Source of the DNA: Cryobacterium sp. HLT2-28
GTDB taxonomy: Bacteria; Actinomycetota; Actinomycetes; Actinomycetales; Microbacteriaceae
Length of the DNA: 64,000 bases
NCBI RefSeq assembly: GCF_004402495.1
Contig: NZ_SOFH01000023.1
Span: 186,001 to 250,000, forward strand
Direction of reading: 5' to 3'
In this document: one piece after another, positions 16,208-26,080 of the stretch
How positions within the stretch are numbered: position 1 is the first letter of the stretch
How the letters are laid out: every line of letters starts with the position of its first letter
Program-made: the position numbers and the translations under genes
Notes under the pieces: generated by a model
What the model saw: the letters and a program-made list of their open reading frames with translations, nothing else
Told to the model about the DNA's origin: nothing
The model's database searches: none

Positions 16208-17554
16208 GTGAACCCACCATCTCCGTCCGCCCCCGCCGAAGAGACCAGGGCGCAGATCTTCCGCCGGAGCAGCTACCTGGAGCACCTCCACGTCGCGCAG
16301 ATCCTGCGCAAGGAGACCGTGGGCGGCGCCCTGCTCCTGGCGGCGACCGTTGTCGCCCTCATTCTTGCCAATACCCCGGCCGCCGGCTTCTACTTCTCGC
16401 TGCGCGACTTCGAGGTCGGTTTCGAGCCGTGGCACCTGAAGCTCAGCCTCGGCACGTGGGCGGCCGACGGCCTTCTGGCCATCTTCTTCTTCATCGCCGG
16501 TCTCGAGCTGAAGCGCGAGTTCGTCGCCGGCGACCTGCGCACCTTCAGCCGCGCCGTCGTCCCCGTGGCGGCCGCGATCGGCGGTGTCATCACCCCGGCC
16601 CTGTTCTTCGTGGCCATCAACATCGGCGGCGGACCGGAAGCGCTCCGCGGCTGGGCCGTGCCCACCGCCACCGACATCGCCTTCGCCGTCGCCGTCCTCG
16701 CCGTGATCGGCTCCCACCTGCCAAGCGCACTGCGCATCTTCCTGCTCACGCTCGCCGTGGTCGACGACCTGCTCGCCATCGGGATCATCGCGTTCTTCTA
16801 CTCCACTGACATCCAGCCGATGATGCTCCTCCTGGCCGTCGTGCCGCTGGCCCTCTTCGCCTACCTCACCCACCGGCACTCGAACTTCTTCGGCAGGAAG
16901 ACCTGGGCGGGCTGGGTCATCCTGCTGCCGATCGGGCTGCTCGTCTGGGCCCTCGTGCACGGTTCCGGCATCCATGCCACGGTCGCCGGCGTGCTGCTCG
17001 GCTTCGCCGTGCCGGTGCTGCGCAGCCGGAAGGGGGGCGGCCCCGACGCCGGTCCCGGCCTCGCCCAGACACTCGAGCACCGCATCCGCCCTATCTCGGC
17101 GGGTTTCGCCGTGCCCGTGTTCGCGTTCTTCTCCGCCGGGGTGAGCATCGGCGGCGCCGAGGGACTCACGAAGGCCCTGACCGACCCGATTGCCATCGGC
17201 ATCGTCGTCGCCCTGGTCGTCGGGAAGCCGGTGGGCATCCTCTTCGCCACCTGGCTGGTCACCAGGACCACAAGGGGAACCCTGGACCCTGACCTGGCCT
17301 GGGTCGACGTGATCGGGGTGGCGATGCTCGCCGGGGTGGGATTCACGGTCTCGCTGCTGATCAGCGAACTCGGATTCGGTCACGGCACGGTGCTGGACGA
17401 CCACGCCAAGGTGGCCATCCTGACCGGGTCACTGCTCGCCGCGCTCCTCGCCACGGTCGTGCTGCGCGCACGGAACCGGCACTACCGACTGGTCGAAGCG
17501 AAGGAACGGCTCGACGAGGACAGCGACGGCGTCCCCGACGTCTTCGTCAACTGA
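16208..17554 (+). CDS. nhaA: Na+/H+ antiporter NhaA
   Basis: The 448-residue protein has about 12 membrane helices. The ion-binding pair appears in [18 protein letters not shown] (about residues 178-195), with [18 protein letters not shown] before it and [13 protein letters not shown] near the end. NhaA exchanges sodium for protons at the inner membrane and keeps the cell from alkaline and salt stress. A hydrophilic N-terminal arm (about 30 residues) and a short acidic C-terminal tail flank the core. The gene is alone and divergent from the thiamin-uptake operon. The length is slightly longer than the E. coli protein (388 residues). Confidence 0.95.
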   Translation: MNPPSPSAPAEETRAQIFRRSSYLEHLHVAQILRKETVGGALLLAATVVALILANTPAAGFYFSLRDFEVGFEPWHLKLSLGTWAADGLLAIFFFIAGLELKREFVAGDLRTFSRAVVPVAAAIGGVITPALFFVAINIGGGPEALRGWAVPTATDIAFAVAVLAVIGSHLPSALRIFLLTLAVVDDLLAIGIIAFFYSTDIQPMMLLLAVVPLALFAYLTHRHSNFFGRKTWAGWVILLPIGLLVWALVHGSGIHATVAGVLLGFAVPVLRSRKGGGPDAGPGLAQTLEHRIRPISAGFAVPVFAFFSAGVSIGGAEGLTKALTDPIAIGIVVALVVGKPVGILFATWLVTRTTRGTLDPDLAWVDVIGVAMLAGVGFTVSLLISELGFGHGTVLDDHAKVAILTGSLLAALLATVVLRARNRHYRLVEAKERLDEDSDGVPDVFVN

Positions 17555-17589
17555 ACGGTCGGTCTCGACGACCCGAGTGCCCTGGCGCG

Positions 17590-17922
17590 TCAGCGCTTCA
17601 GCGCGCGGATGACGCGGGAGATCGCCTTGCCGGCCACCCAGACGAACGGGATGCCGACGGCGAGCAACGAAATCACGTTCGGCTCGAAACGCAGCGAACC
17701 GCCCGACTTCACGTAGGCGCCGATCGGGAGGGACATTCCGCCGCCGCCGCCACCGCTGCCCTTGCCGCTCTCCGCGGAATCGCCTTCGCCGCCGCCGAAG
17801 CCGTAGTAGACGAGGGCGACGGGCACCAGGCTGATGCCGTCCACCTGAACGGGGTCGCCGTAGGCGGTCTTCACGCCGGCGGAACGGGAAATTTCTGCGA
17901 GCTTCTCTGGCAGGCTAGTCAT
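17590..17922 (-). CDS. GerW/YtfJ family protein
   Basis: The 110-residue protein has the GerW layout. An N-terminal segment (KTAYGDPVQVDGISLVPVALV) is followed by YGFGGGEGD, a Gly-rich loop, and GGGMSLPIGAYVKSGG. It ends with a hydrophobic C-terminal segment (PNVISLLAVGIPFVWVAGK) that may insert in the membrane, then a basic tail. GerW was named for Bacillus spore germination, but the family is widespread in non-sporulating actinobacteria, where its role is unknown. It is followed on the same strand by no other gene, and dinB starts upstream. Confidence 0.75.
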   Translation of the reverse strand: MTSLPEKLAEISRSAGVKTAYGDPVQVDGISLVPVALVYYGFGGGEGDSAESGKGSGGGGGGMSLPIGAYVKSGGSLRFEPNVISLLAVGIPFVWVAGKAISRVIRALKR

Positions 17923-17931
17923 GCCCTCAGG

Positions 17932-19152
17932 CTACCCCTTGTCGGGTTTGAGCAACGAGGCCGGACGCACCGCGCCCCGCCCGAACCGGGCGGTGACCGT
18001 GTCAACGGCCCGCTCGGCTCCCCGCCAGTCGTCGTCCGGGTCCCACAGGCCGAGGCCCTGGCCGTCACCGTCGCCCAGTTGCTCGACGCGCACCCCGATC
18101 AGGCGCACTCGGATGCCCGAGGCGGCGAGGGTGTCGAAGCTGGCCGCAGCCTCCTCATAGATCCGCCGGCCGACGTCGGTGGCATCCGCGAGCGTGCGCG
18201 ACCGGGTCACCGTGCTGAAGTCCGCGTAGCGCAGTTTGAGCACCACGCACCGGCCGACGAGGCCTGCGCCGCGAAGCCGGGCCGCCACCGCATCGGACTG
18301 GCGCAGCAATTCGCTCCGCAGGCGGGCGACATCCGTGACGTCGTGCTCGAAGGTGACCTCGTGGCCGACGCTCTTCTCCTCACGCTCGGTGGTGACCGTG
18401 CGCGGGTCCCGCCCCCAGGCCAGGTCGTGCAGTTTGCGTCCGGACGCCTCCCCCACGGTCTTCTGCAGCACCGCGAGCGGGGTGCGGGCCACATCGCCGA
18501 TCTGCCGCAGGCCGAGCCGCAGCAGGGAGGCCTCGGTCGTCTGGCCGACCCCCCAGAGGGCACCGACGGGCAGCGGATGCAAGAAGGCGAGGGTCTCCTC
18601 CGCCGGGATCACGAGCAGCCCGTTGGGTTTGGCGCGCCCCGACGCCGTCTTGGCCACGAACTTGGTCGACGCGGCGCCGACGGAGCAGGTGAGCCCGGTC
18701 TCGGCCTCCACGGTGCGCCGGATCAGGGCCCCGATCACGGCCGGCGAACCGTGCAGCCGTCGGGCGCCCGCAACGTCGAGGAACGCCTCGTCGATGCCGA
18801 GCTGTTCGACGAGCGGCGTGATGTCGCCGAAGATGCCCATCACCTGGTCCGAGAAATGCTTGTACCGGCTCATCTGGGGCTCGAGCACGATCGCGGCCGG
18901 GCAGCGGCGCAACGCGAGTGCCATTGGCATGGCCGAGTTGACCCCGTAGCGCCGGGCCACGTAGTTCGCCGCGGTGACGACGGACCGGCCGGAGCGGTGC
19001 CCCACGATAACGGGCTTGTCGACGAGTTCGGGGTGGTCGAGCAGTTCCACGGAGGCGAAGAACGCGTCGAGGTCGACGTGCAGCAGGGTCGCGGTGCTGT
19101 CGTCGACGGATGCCGCCGAGACCGTGCGGTCGCTTCCGTCCTGCCTGCTCAT
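17932..19152 (-). CDS. dinB: DNA polymerase IV (Y family)
   Basis: The 406-residue protein is a translesion polymerase. The palm motifs are visible: HVDLDAFFASVELLDHP near residue 27 with the first catalytic Asp, and GIDEAFLDVAGARRLHG near residue 123 with the Asp-Glu pair. The finger steric gate is in the DAFFA context, and the thumb helix-hairpin-helix begins at WGVGQTTEASLLRLG. The C-terminal little finger is complete. The N-terminus has a short Ser/Asp-rich extension. Ten bases separate it from the GerW gene. It copies damaged DNA in the cytoplasm at low fidelity. Confidence 0.95.
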   Translation of the reverse strand: MSRQDGSDRTVSAASVDDSTATLLHVDLDAFFASVELLDHPELVDKPVIVGHRSGRSVVTAANYVARRYGVNSAMPMALALRRCPAAIVLEPQMSRYKHFSDQVMGIFGDITPLVEQLGIDEAFLDVAGARRLHGSPAVIGALIRRTVEAETGLTCSVGAASTKFVAKTASGRAKPNGLLVIPAEETLAFLHPLPVGALWGVGQTTEASLLRLGLRQIGDVARTPLAVLQKTVGEASGRKLHDLAWGRDPRTVTTEREEKSVGHEVTFEHDVTDVARLRSELLRQSDAVAARLRGAGLVGRCVVLKLRYADFSTVTRSRTLADATDVGRRIYEEAAASFDTLAASGIRVRLIGVRVEQLGDGDGQGLGLWDPDDDWRGAERAVDTVTARFGRGAVRPASLLKPDKG

Positions 19153-19271
19153 GGAGCGACCCTAACCCACTCGGCGGCCTTCGCGCGCCACCCGATTCCC
19201 GGCATCCGATGTCGTCTCCCGGAATGCGGGCGGGCCGAACTCGGTTGCACTCGACAACGAAAGGAGCACCC

Positions 19272-19832
19272 ATGACGCACGATTGGATTGCGCTGCAGAA
19301 ATTGGCCCACGACGAGTTCACCGCCCGGATGGACCGGATCACCGAGTGGGACCAGGCCACGCCCGACGCCGACTGGACCGTGCGGGACCTCGTGCGCCAT
19401 GTGGTGCTCGAGCAACAGTGGATCCCGCCCCTGCTCAGCGGGCTCTCCCCGCTCGAGGCCCGCCGCGCGCTGGCTCCGCTGGGTGCGGACCTGGCCGCCG
19501 AATGGCGCACCTACTCGGAGGCAGCGACCGCCGCGTGGCGGGCGACGCCGCTGGACGCCCCTGTGGCCCTGTCCTACGACACCGTGACCGCACTCGACTA
19601 CCTGCGAGAGCAGGTCTCCGAGGTCGCCATCCACACCTGGGACCTCGCCCGGGCGACGGCCGCAGACGACACGCTCGACGGGTCGCTCGTCGAGGCCGTC
19701 TGGACGGTCTTCGAGCCGCAGCGGGACACGCTGGAGGCCAGCGGCCTCTTCGCCTCCCCTGTGCCGGTCGCCGAGGATGCCCCGCTGCAGTCGCGGCTGC
19801 TCGCCCTGACCGGGCGGGACGCGCGGGTCTAG
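19272..19832 (+). CDS. TIGR03086-type DinB-fold metal-binding protein (mycothiol-dependent family)
   Basis: The 186-residue protein starts at ATG 19272 with AAAGGAGC upstream. The family pattern is visible: WDQATPDADWTVRDLVRHVV with its His, EQQWIPPLLSG, then VAIHTWDLARAT with the second His. These histidines bind zinc in DinB-fold, mycothiol-dependent maleylpyruvate-isomerase-like proteins found in actinobacteria. The substrate is unknown. An insertion sequence lies exactly at its stop codon TAG; the gene is intact but its 3' side is replaced by the element. Confidence 0.8.
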   Translation: MTHDWIALQKLAHDEFTARMDRITEWDQATPDADWTVRDLVRHVVLEQQWIPPLLSGLSPLEARRALAPLGADLAAEWRTYSEAATAAWRATPLDAPVALSYDTVTALDYLREQVSEVAIHTWDLARATAADDTLDGSLVEAVWTVFEPQRDTLEASGLFASPVPVAEDAPLQSRLLALTGRDARV

Positions 19833-19833
19833 T

Positions 19834-20909
19834 TTGTACTGAGTCATGACGTTGGTGACACTCGGCTGATGGGGGTTGTTCCGATGCCGGTGTGGATGCG
19901 TTCAGTGTTGTAGTAATTGAGCCAGGGTGCAAGAGCTGCTGTGCGTTCGTCGTTGCTGGTGAAGACTCGGCTGTAGGCCCATTCGGTGGCGAGGGTGCGG
20001 TTGAGGCGTTCGACTTTGCCGTTGGTCCAGGGGCAGTGCGGTTTGATGAAGCGTTGCTCCGCGCCGAGGTCGGCGACGGCCTGGTGGAATGCGGCGGAAT
20101 TCCGGTAGGCGAAGGCGTTGTCGGAGAGGACTCGTTCGATTTTTGGGATGCCGTTATCGGCGAAGAATGCGGCCGCCCGGGTGAGGACGCCGGCGGCGGT
20201 GACGCCTTTCTCATCTGGGTGGATTTCGATGTAGGCGAGGCGGGTGTGGTCGTCGATCACGGCGTGGACGTAGTCGAATCCGATGCCGCGGCCGCGCACC
20301 TGTTCGCTGCGGCCGTGGGCTCTCCAGCCGCCGCCGTCGGGGATCCGGCCGAGTTTCTTCACGTCGATGTGGACGAGTTCGCCGGGTCGCTCGCGTCCGT
20401 AGCGGTTGGCCGTGGCCCGGGTCGCGCGGATCAGTTGCCCGGTGAGGGGATCGCACCAGGCCAGCGGGGGGACGTGGTGTCGGGCCAGTATCCGGGACAC
20501 GGTCCGGGCCGGCGCGCCGGTCGCTGCGGCGATACGCAGCGGCCCGGACTTGAGATCGCGGCGTGATTTCAGCACGAGCTCTTCGCGCTCCGGGCTGGTC
20601 TTCCGTGGTGAGGACCCGGGCCGGGAGGATCGTTCGAGGAGCCCAGAATAGCCCTGGGCGCGGTAGCGGGCGACCCAGCGGTGGGCGCACTGGCGGGAGA
20701 TGCCGAGCTCTTTCGCGACGTGAGCGACGGGCCGGTTATCCACAGTCACCCGCTCGATCAGGAGAACTTTTCCATGAACAGTCAAACGCGCGTTAATGTG
20801 ACCCATGAGGACCTCCGTGACTTGTGAAGATTTCAGATACCTCCACTAAGCCCGGAGGTCCTCCTTCTTCACAAGCCCGAAAGTGTCACCAACGTTATGG
20901 CCGGGTACA
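19834..20909. mobile_element. IS481-family insertion sequence, apparently intact
   Basis: The 1.08-kb element is flanked by a 6-bp direct repeat, TCTAGT, at 19828-19833 and 20910-20915. Its terminal inverted repeats share GTAC, then CATRACGTTGGTGACACT; they match well over about 30 bp. It carries one full transposase gene. The left duplication contains the TAG stop codon of the preceding gene, so insertion did not disturb that protein. The clear target duplication suggests a fairly recent event. Confidence 0.9.
19844..20806 (-). CDS. IS481-type DDE transposase
   Basis: The 320-residue transposase fills the element. The N-terminal helix-turn-helix region contains GISRQCAHRWVARYRAQGY (about 32-50). 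The rve integrase domain has the catalytic residues: first Asp in VHIDVKKLGRIPDGG, second Asp in RVLSDNAF, and the Glu in WTNGKVERLNRTLATEW. The C-terminus is full length, so the enzyme is probably active. The reading frame is uninterrupted. It should cut and join the element ends in the cytoplasm. Confidence 0.93.
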   Translation of the reverse strand: MGHINARLTVHGKVLLIERVTVDNRPVAHVAKELGISRQCAHRWVARYRAQGYSGLLERSSRPGSSPRKTSPEREELVLKSRRDLKSGPLRIAAATGAPARTVSRILARHHVPPLAWCDPLTGQLIRATRATANRYGRERPGELVHIDVKKLGRIPDGGGWRAHGRSEQVRGRGIGFDYVHAVIDDHTRLAYIEIHPDEKGVTAAGVLTRAAAFFADNGIPKIERVLSDNAFAYRNSAAFHQAVADLGAEQRFIKPHCPWTNGKVERLNRTLATEWAYSRVFTSNDERTAALAPWLNYYNTERIHTGIGTTPISRVSPTS

Positions 20910-20917
20910 TCTAGTGC

Positions 20918-20934
20918 CGAGACCCGGGGTCTCG
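20918..20934. terminator. Short hairpin beyond the IS element
   Basis: A perfect 7-bp stem, CGAGACC against GGTCTCG, has a 3-nt loop. It lies between the end of the IS element and the stop codon of the convergent potC-like gene. It could end transcripts of the transporter operon. There is no T-run, so the assignment is weak; it may instead be part of an interspersed repeat. Confidence 0.3.
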
Positions 20935-20948
20935 ACCGGACGGGTGCC

Positions 20949-21749
20949 CTACCGGGCGATCTTCTCAGCCCCGGCGATGCGCTGGGCGATGTAGATCGGC
21001 ACGATCGACACCAGCACGAGCACGACGGCGATCACGTTGACCACGGGGGCCTGGTTCGGCCGGAACAGGTTGTCGAGGATCCAGAGCGGCAGGGTCTTCA
21101 CCGACGACCCTGCCGTGAAGGTCGTGACAATGATCTCGTCGAAGGACAGGGCGAACGCCAGCAGCCCACCCGCGAACAGTGCGGATCGCAGCTGGGGGAA
21201 CGTGATCAGCCGGAAGGTCGTCCATACCCCCGCGCCCAGATCGGCGGACGCATCCTCGTAGCTCGTGCCGAGCCGGCGGAGGCGCGCGATCACGTTGTTG
21301 AACACCGTGACGATGCAGAACGTGGCGTGGGCGACGATCACGGTGACGATGGAGAGTTGCACGCCGAGGATCGTGCGGAACGCGTTGTTGAGCGCGATGC
21401 CGGTGATGATGCCGGGCAGCGCGATCGGCAGGATCACCAGCAGGCTCACCGCCTCCCGCCCGAAGAACTCGAAGCGCTGCAGGGCCAGGGAGGCCAGCGT
21501 GCCGAGCACCAGGGAGATCACGGTGGCGGCGAGCGCGACCTGCACGCTGGTCAGCACCGCATCGAGCGCGCCCGCGTTGCCGAAGGCCTTCACCCACCAC
21601 TCCAGGGTGAAGCCGGGCGGTGGCCAGGTCAGGCTCGTGCTCGTGCTGAACGAGTTGACGAGCACCACGACAAGCGGCAGGTAGATTGCCGCGAGCACGA
21701 CGATCGTGATCGCGGCCAGGAGGCCCCGGGCTGGGCGGCTCAGTCTCAT
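20949..21749 (-). CDS. potC: Polyamine-type ABC permease 2 (PotC-like)
   Basis: The 266-residue protein has six membrane helices. The permease coupling motif is in EDASADLGAGVWTTFRLITF (EAA loop), and the start region LPLVVVLVNSFSTST is typical of PotC/PotI. I start it at ATG 21749, 8 bp after the partner permease. With PotB it forms the channel through which a cationic substrate such as spermidine or putrescine is imported. The substrate is inferred from family and operon order. It is the last gene of the operon, and an IS element lies just beyond. Confidence 0.9.
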   Translation of the reverse strand: MRLSRPARGLLAAITIVVLAAIYLPLVVVLVNSFSTSTSLTWPPPGFTLEWWVKAFGNAGALDAVLTSVQVALAATVISLVLGTLASLALQRFEFFGREAVSLLVILPIALPGIITGIALNNAFRTILGVQLSIVTVIVAHATFCIVTVFNNVIARLRRLGTSYEDASADLGAGVWTTFRLITFPQLRSALFAGGLLAFALSFDEIIVTTFTAGSSVKTLPLWILDNLFRPNQAPVVNVIAVVLVLVSIVPIYIAQRIAGAEKIAR

Positions 21750-21757
21750 GATGGCCC

Positions 21758-22684
21758 CTACAGGTTTTCCAGCGCACCGGTGCGGCGCACCGCGGCGAGG
21801 TAGGCGAAGATGATCACGATCGGGATCAGCGCGATGGCCGCGGCGAGCGGCAGGTTGTTGGCCGCGCCGACGTTCGTGTAGACGAGGTTTCCGAGCATCT
21901 GGTTGGCCCCGCCGACGATGTTCACCGTGATGTAGTCGCCGAGCGACAGGCTGAAGCTGAAGATCGAGCCGGCGATGATGGCCGGCCAGATCATCGGCAG
22001 CACCACGAGGCGCAGCGTCGACCAGGTCTTGCCGCCCAGGTCTCCGGATGCCTCCAGCAGCGAGTCCGGCACCCGCTCGAGCCCCGCGTAGATGGGGAGG
22101 ATCACGTACGGCAGCCACAGGTAGGACAGCGTGATGATGGTCGCGGGCAGGCCGTAGCCCGGGGTGTGACCGCCGAACGGCGCCGCCAGCCATTCGAAGA
22201 TCCCGTCCCGGGAGAGCACGGAGCGCCAGGCGTAGGCCTTGACGAGATAGCTCGCCCAGAGCGGCATCAGCACCGCGATCACGAGCACCCGTTGCAGTCG
22301 GGCGCTGGCCACCTTGGCCATGTAGAACGCGATCGGCAGGGCGATCAGGATGTCGACGAGGGTCACCATCAGGGCCACCCCGAGCGTACGGAGGGTGACC
22401 GTTTGGTAGAGCGACCCGGTGAGCACCGCGACGATGTTGTCGAGAGTCCAGGTCTGCGAGATTGTGCCGGTGAAGGTGTCGACCGTCCAGAGCGCGGTGA
22501 TCAACAGGGCAGCCAGGGCCGCGATGTAGACCAGGCCCAGCCAGAACATCGGCGCCGACAGCAGCAGCGACAGGCGCAGCCTCGGATGCCTGCTCAGGAA
22601 GACCGAGCCCCGCCGGGCGACCGTGTCCCGCGGGGCGGGAACGATCGGCCGGCCGGCAGGCCGGGTCGGGGTGTCAACGGTCAT
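21758..22684 (-). CDS. potB: Polyamine-type ABC permease 1 (PotB-like)
   Basis: The 308-residue protein has an extra N-terminal hydrophilic stretch and six helices. Its EAA loop is LLEASGDLGGKTWSTLRLVV. The segment YLVKAYAWRSVLSRDG is typical of PotB/PotH. I chose ATG 22684, preceded by GAGAGAAAG. It pairs with the PotC-like subunit. The binding-protein gene lies 53 bp upstream. Confidence 0.9.
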   Translation of the reverse strand: MTVDTPTRPAGRPIVPAPRDTVARRGSVFLSRHPRLRLSLLLSAPMFWLGLVYIAALAALLITALWTVDTFTGTISQTWTLDNIVAVLTGSLYQTVTLRTLGVALMVTLVDILIALPIAFYMAKVASARLQRVLVIAVLMPLWASYLVKAYAWRSVLSRDGIFEWLAAPFGGHTPGYGLPATIITLSYLWLPYVILPIYAGLERVPDSLLEASGDLGGKTWSTLRLVVLPMIWPAIIAGSIFSFSLSLGDYITVNIVGGANQMLGNLVYTNVGAANNLPLAAAIALIPIVIIFAYLAAVRRTGALENL

Positions 22685-22737
22685 GGTGTCTTTCTCTCGC
22701 CGGACGCGGCTCAAACGGAGGGTGGATGGCCCGCGCG

Positions 22738-23940
22738 TCAGCCCTTGATCCCCTGCCAGGCGGTGGTCCAGGCGGCGTAGTCGGTGCACTTCACGTCGGT
22801 GCGGCCGTCGACGCAGGTGGCGATCGGGGTGGTCCAATACCAGATCTTCGACGCGTAGTCGGCGTCGCCGGCGTGGAAGAGCGAGCACTGGTCAGGGTTA
22901 GACATGAAGTCGCAGGCCTTCTGGTTGGAGGGTGCCTCGCCGAAGTACTCGGTGGCCTGGGCGTTGGCCTTCGGGCTGCTGATGTAGTTCAGCCAGGCGT
23001 ACGCGCAGTTCGGGTTCTTCGCCTTCGCCGCGACCATCCAGGTGTCCGACCAACCGGTGACTCCCTCGGAGGGCACGACGACCTCCGCCTTGGTGCCCGG
23101 GGCCAGGGAGTTGCGGATGACCTGCCAGGTCGTGCCGACGACGGTGTCCCCGGTCTCGAATGCCTGGATCGACTTGAGGTAGTCAGACCAGTACTCGCCG
23201 ATGTTCGGGCGCTGCACCTTGAGGAGGTCCACGGCCGCGGCCAGCTGCTTCTCGTCGAGGGCGTAGGGGTTCTTGATGCCGAGGTCGGGCTGGTGGCTCA
23301 TCAGGTACATGGCGGCATCCGCGATGTAGATCGGCGAGTCGTAGGCGGTGACCTTGCCTTTGTAGGCCGAGGACTTGTCGAACACGACGTCCCAGGACGT
23401 GGGCGCCGGGGTCACGGCGTCCGTTGTGTACATGAGCAGATTCGCCCCGTAGCCGTGCGGCACCCCGTAGGAGACGCCGTCGACGCTGTTCCAGGCCTGC
23501 AGTTTGAGGAAGTCGTAGACGCCCGCGTAGTTGGGGATCAGGTCGGTGTTCACGGGGGCGACGTCGCCGGCCGCGACGAGACGAAGCGAGGCGTCGCCGG
23601 ATGCCGCGACCACGTCGTAGTCGCCGGTCTTCATCAGGTTGAACGCCTCGTCCGAGGTGCCGTAGGTCTTGCTGGTGACCTTGCACCCGGTCTCGTCCTG
23701 GAAGGCGCTGACCCAGTCGACGGCCGGGTCGTTGCTGCCGTCCTCCACGTAGCCCGGCCAGGCGAGGATCGACACCGCCCCTTCGTTGGTGCCGAGTTTC
23801 GTCGGGGCCTTAGCCCCCGTGCTTCCGCCGTTGCCGGCCGAGGTCGTGCCGCAGGCGGTCAGGAGGGCGACGGAGAGGATGGCCAGCCCGGCGAGGGTGG
23901 CCGACGTCTTCGTGCGACGAGGGGGAGTAGAGCGATTCAT
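22738..23940 (-). CDS. potD: Polyamine-type substrate-binding lipoprotein (PotD/F-like)
   Basis: The 400-residue lipoprotein has a basic start (MNRSTPPRRTKT) and lipobox LLTAC. The mature part follows the extracellular binding protein family 1 pattern: VSILAWPGYVEDG, TYGTSDEAFNLMKTGDYDVV, and LLMYTTDAVTPAPTSWDVVF. I chose ATG 23940 because GGAG lies six bases upstream; an in-frame ATG at 23952 is the alternative. Extra cysteines near the C-terminus (ACDF, DQCSLF, ATCVDG, VKCTDY) may form disulfides outside the cell. It delivers substrate to PotBC. Confidence 0.9.
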   Translation of the reverse strand: MNRSTPPRRTKTSATLAGLAILSVALLTACGTTSAGNGGSTGAKAPTKLGTNEGAVSILAWPGYVEDGSNDPAVDWVSAFQDETGCKVTSKTYGTSDEAFNLMKTGDYDVVAASGDASLRLVAAGDVAPVNTDLIPNYAGVYDFLKLQAWNSVDGVSYGVPHGYGANLLMYTTDAVTPAPTSWDVVFDKSSAYKGKVTAYDSPIYIADAAMYLMSHQPDLGIKNPYALDEKQLAAAVDLLKVQRPNIGEYWSDYLKSIQAFETGDTVVGTTWQVIRNSLAPGTKAEVVVPSEGVTGWSDTWMVAAKAKNPNCAYAWLNYISSPKANAQATEYFGEAPSNQKACDFMSNPDQCSLFHAGDADYASKIWYWTTPIATCVDGRTDVKCTDYAAWTTAWQGIKG

Positions 23941-23957
23941 TGCGGTCTCCATTCGAG

Positions 23958-25040
23958 TTAGCGTGTTGCGGGTTCTGGTCTGGTGAGCGGGGGAAGGTCG
24001 TCGGCGGGAACCGGGGCGGCGGCCAGGGCCACCGTGTCGCGTTCGTCCCAGCCCACCTGCACCCGGGATCCGCGTTCGTCTTCGCCGACCCGGTCGGCGT
24101 CGTTCTGTTCGAGCACGGTGACGCGTGTGCCGATGTCGAGGTCGACGATCAGTCGGGTGCTGCTGCCCACGTAGATGACCTCGGCGATGACGCCCGCCGC
24201 CTCGCGGTCGGTGTGGATGGCGGTGCCCTCGCGGCCGATGCTCATCTTCTCCGGCCGCACGGAGTGGATGCCGCCGCGCCCGAGCACCAGCCTGGACAGG
24301 GTGTCGTCGAAGATGTTGGAGGTGCCGACGAACGCGGCGACGAACGGTGAGACCGGTTTGTCGTAGATCTCGGCCGGACTGCCGAGTTGCTCGATTCGGC
24401 CCTCGTTGAAGACCGCGATCCGGTCGCTGAGGGTGAGGGCTTCCTCCTGGTCGTGCGTGACGAAGATGAAGGTGATCCCGAGTTCGCGCTGCAGTTCCTT
24501 GAGCTCGACCTGCATCTGTTCCCGGAGTTTGAGGTCGAGGGCACCGAGCGGCTCGTCGAGGAGCAGCGCCTTGGGGCGCACCACCGTCGCCCTGGCGAGG
24601 GCGACCCGTTGGCGCTGGCCGCCGGACAACTGACCTGGTTTACGGTCGCCGTAACCCTCGAGGCGCACGGTGGTGAGCGCTTCCCTGGCCAGTGCGTGCC
24701 GTTCGCGTCTCGGCATCCCGCGCACCCGGAGTCCGTAGGCGACGTTGTCGAGCACGCTCATGTGCGGGAAGAGCGCGTAGTCCTGGAAGACCGTGTTGAC
24801 GTCACGGTCGAATGGCGCGCGCTCCGTGACGTCCTGGCCGAAGAGGGACACCGTGCCGCTGGTGGGCTGTTCGAATCCGGCGATCAGGCGGAGCACTGTC
24901 GTCTTGCCCGAGCCGGACGGCCCGAGCATGGAGAAGAACTCCCCCTCCGCGATGTCGAGGTCGACCCCGTCGACGGCGTTGACCGCGCCGAACGTCTTGG
25001 TCAACCCGGTCAACCGGATCGCTGGTCGGTCAGCAGCCAC
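23958..25040 (-). CDS. potA: Polyamine-type ABC transporter ATPase (PotA-like)
   Basis: The 360-residue protein has one ABC domain. Walker A is [16 protein letters not shown], the signature is [14 protein letters not shown] and Walker B is [16 protein letters not shown]-terminal TOBE/OB regulatory domain is seen in the last 100 residues. This is the CUT1/PotA architecture. It is the first gene of the four-gene operon and hydrolyses ATP at the inner face. The ABC-2 exporter pair lies upstream in the opposite direction. Confidence 0.93.
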   Translation of the reverse strand: MAADRPAIRLTGLTKTFGAVNAVDGVDLDIAEGEFFSMLGPSGSGKTTVLRLIAGFEQPTSGTVSLFGQDVTERAPFDRDVNTVFQDYALFPHMSVLDNVAYGLRVRGMPRRERHALAREALTTVRLEGYGDRKPGQLSGGQRQRVALARATVVRPKALLLDEPLGALDLKLREQMQVELKELQRELGITFIFVTHDQEEALTLSDRIAVFNEGRIEQLGSPAEIYDKPVSPFVAAFVGTSNIFDDTLSRLVLGRGGIHSVRPEKMSIGREGTAIHTDREAAGVIAEVIYVGSSTRLIVDLDIGTRVTVLEQNDADRVGEDERGSRVQVGWDERDTVALAAAPVPADDLPPLTRPEPATR

Positions 25041-25189
25041 GGGGCCTCCTCGCTCGTCCTTGTCGCTAAATCATATGGAAGCGGATGTAACTTCGTCCGG
25101 TTTCCGATGTTGCGGTCGGGTCACAATGCGCTTCGCCGCCATCATGGCCCCTCTCGTCCGCGCCCGTCAGGCTGAGTAGGGTGTGAAAT

Positions 25190-26080
25190 ATGAGCGAAGC
25201 CATCAGTGTGCGGGGCCTGACGAAGAGTTTCGGCAAGGTCAGGGCCCTGGATCGCCTCGACCTGGCTGTGGAGGTCGGCGAGGTTCACGGCTTCCTGGGA
25301 CCGAACGGTTCGGGAAAGACGACGACCCTGCGCATCCTGCTGGGGCTTCTCCGGGCCGACTTCGGAGAGGTGGCGTTGCTCGGGGGCGACCCGTGGTCCG
25401 ACGCGGTCGACCTGCACCGCCGCCTGGCCTATGTGCCCGGGGATGTGACGCTCTGGCCGTCTCTGTCCGGCGGAGAGGTCATCGATCTGCTCGGCCGGTT
25501 GCGCGGCGGACTCAACCCGGTGCGGCGCGCCGACCTGTTGGAGAGGTTTCAGCTGGATCCCACCAAGAAGTGCCGCACCTACTCGAAGGGCAACCGGCAG
25601 AAGGTGGCGTTGATCGCCGCATTGGCCAGCGACGTCGAGCTGTTGCTCCTGGACGAACCGACCTCCGGCCTGGACCCGCTGATGGAGGCCACCTTCCGTT
25701 CCTGCGTGCAGGAGTTGCGCACCGCCGGGCGCACGGTACTGCTGAGCAGCCACATCCTGGCCGAGGTCGAGGCGTTGTGCGACCGGGTCAGCATCATCCG
25801 AAATGGCGCCGTCGTGGAGACCGGCTCCATCGCCGCCATGCGGCGCCTGACCCGCACGGTGATCCAGGCCGAGGTGCCGGCGGTGCCGGCCGGTCTCGCC
25901 GCGATGCCCGGCGTGCACGAGGTGGTGGTGACCGGCAACCGCATCACGGCGAGCGTGGAAACGGCCGGTCTCCCCGGGCTGCTCGCCGCGCTCGGCGCGG
26001 CAGGGGTCAGCTCGCTGACGAGCAGCCCGCCGACCCTGGAGGAGCTGTTCCTGCGCCACTACGAGAGCGTACGGAGGTGA
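25190..26080 (+). CDS. ABC-2 type exporter ATPase
   Basis: The 296-residue protein is a DrrA-like ABC ATPase. Walker A is [16 protein letters not shown], the signature region is [18 protein letters not shown] and Walker B is [14 protein letters not shown]. The C-terminal 80 residues are a small extra domain typical of export ATPases. The signature motif reads YSKGN in place of the classical LSGGQ, as in many ABC-2 exporters. Its stop overlaps the GTG start of the permease by 3 bases. It should energise export of a drug-like compound or a lipid. Confidence 0.88.
   Translation: MSEAISVRGLTKSFGKVRALDRLDLAVEVGEVHGFLGPNGSGKTTTLRILLGLLRADFGEVALLGGDPWSDAVDLHRRLAYVPGDVTLWPSLSGGEVIDLLGRLRGGLNPVRRADLLERFQLDPTKKCRTYSKGNRQKVALIAALASDVELLLLDEPTSGLDPLMEATFRSCVQELRTAGRTVLLSSHILAEVEALCDRVSIIRNGAVVETGSIAAMRRLTRTVIQAEVPAVPAGLAAMPGVHEVVVTGNRITASVETAGLPGLLAALGAAGVSSLTSSPPTLEELFLRHYESVRR

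Noticed and set aside
22738-25040. Assignment of the transporter to iron or thiamin in place of polyamines
   Set aside because: Two separate permeases, a PotA-type ATPase with a TOBE domain and a PotD/F-type binding protein fit polyamine-type systems better, and no thi or iron regulatory site is upstream.
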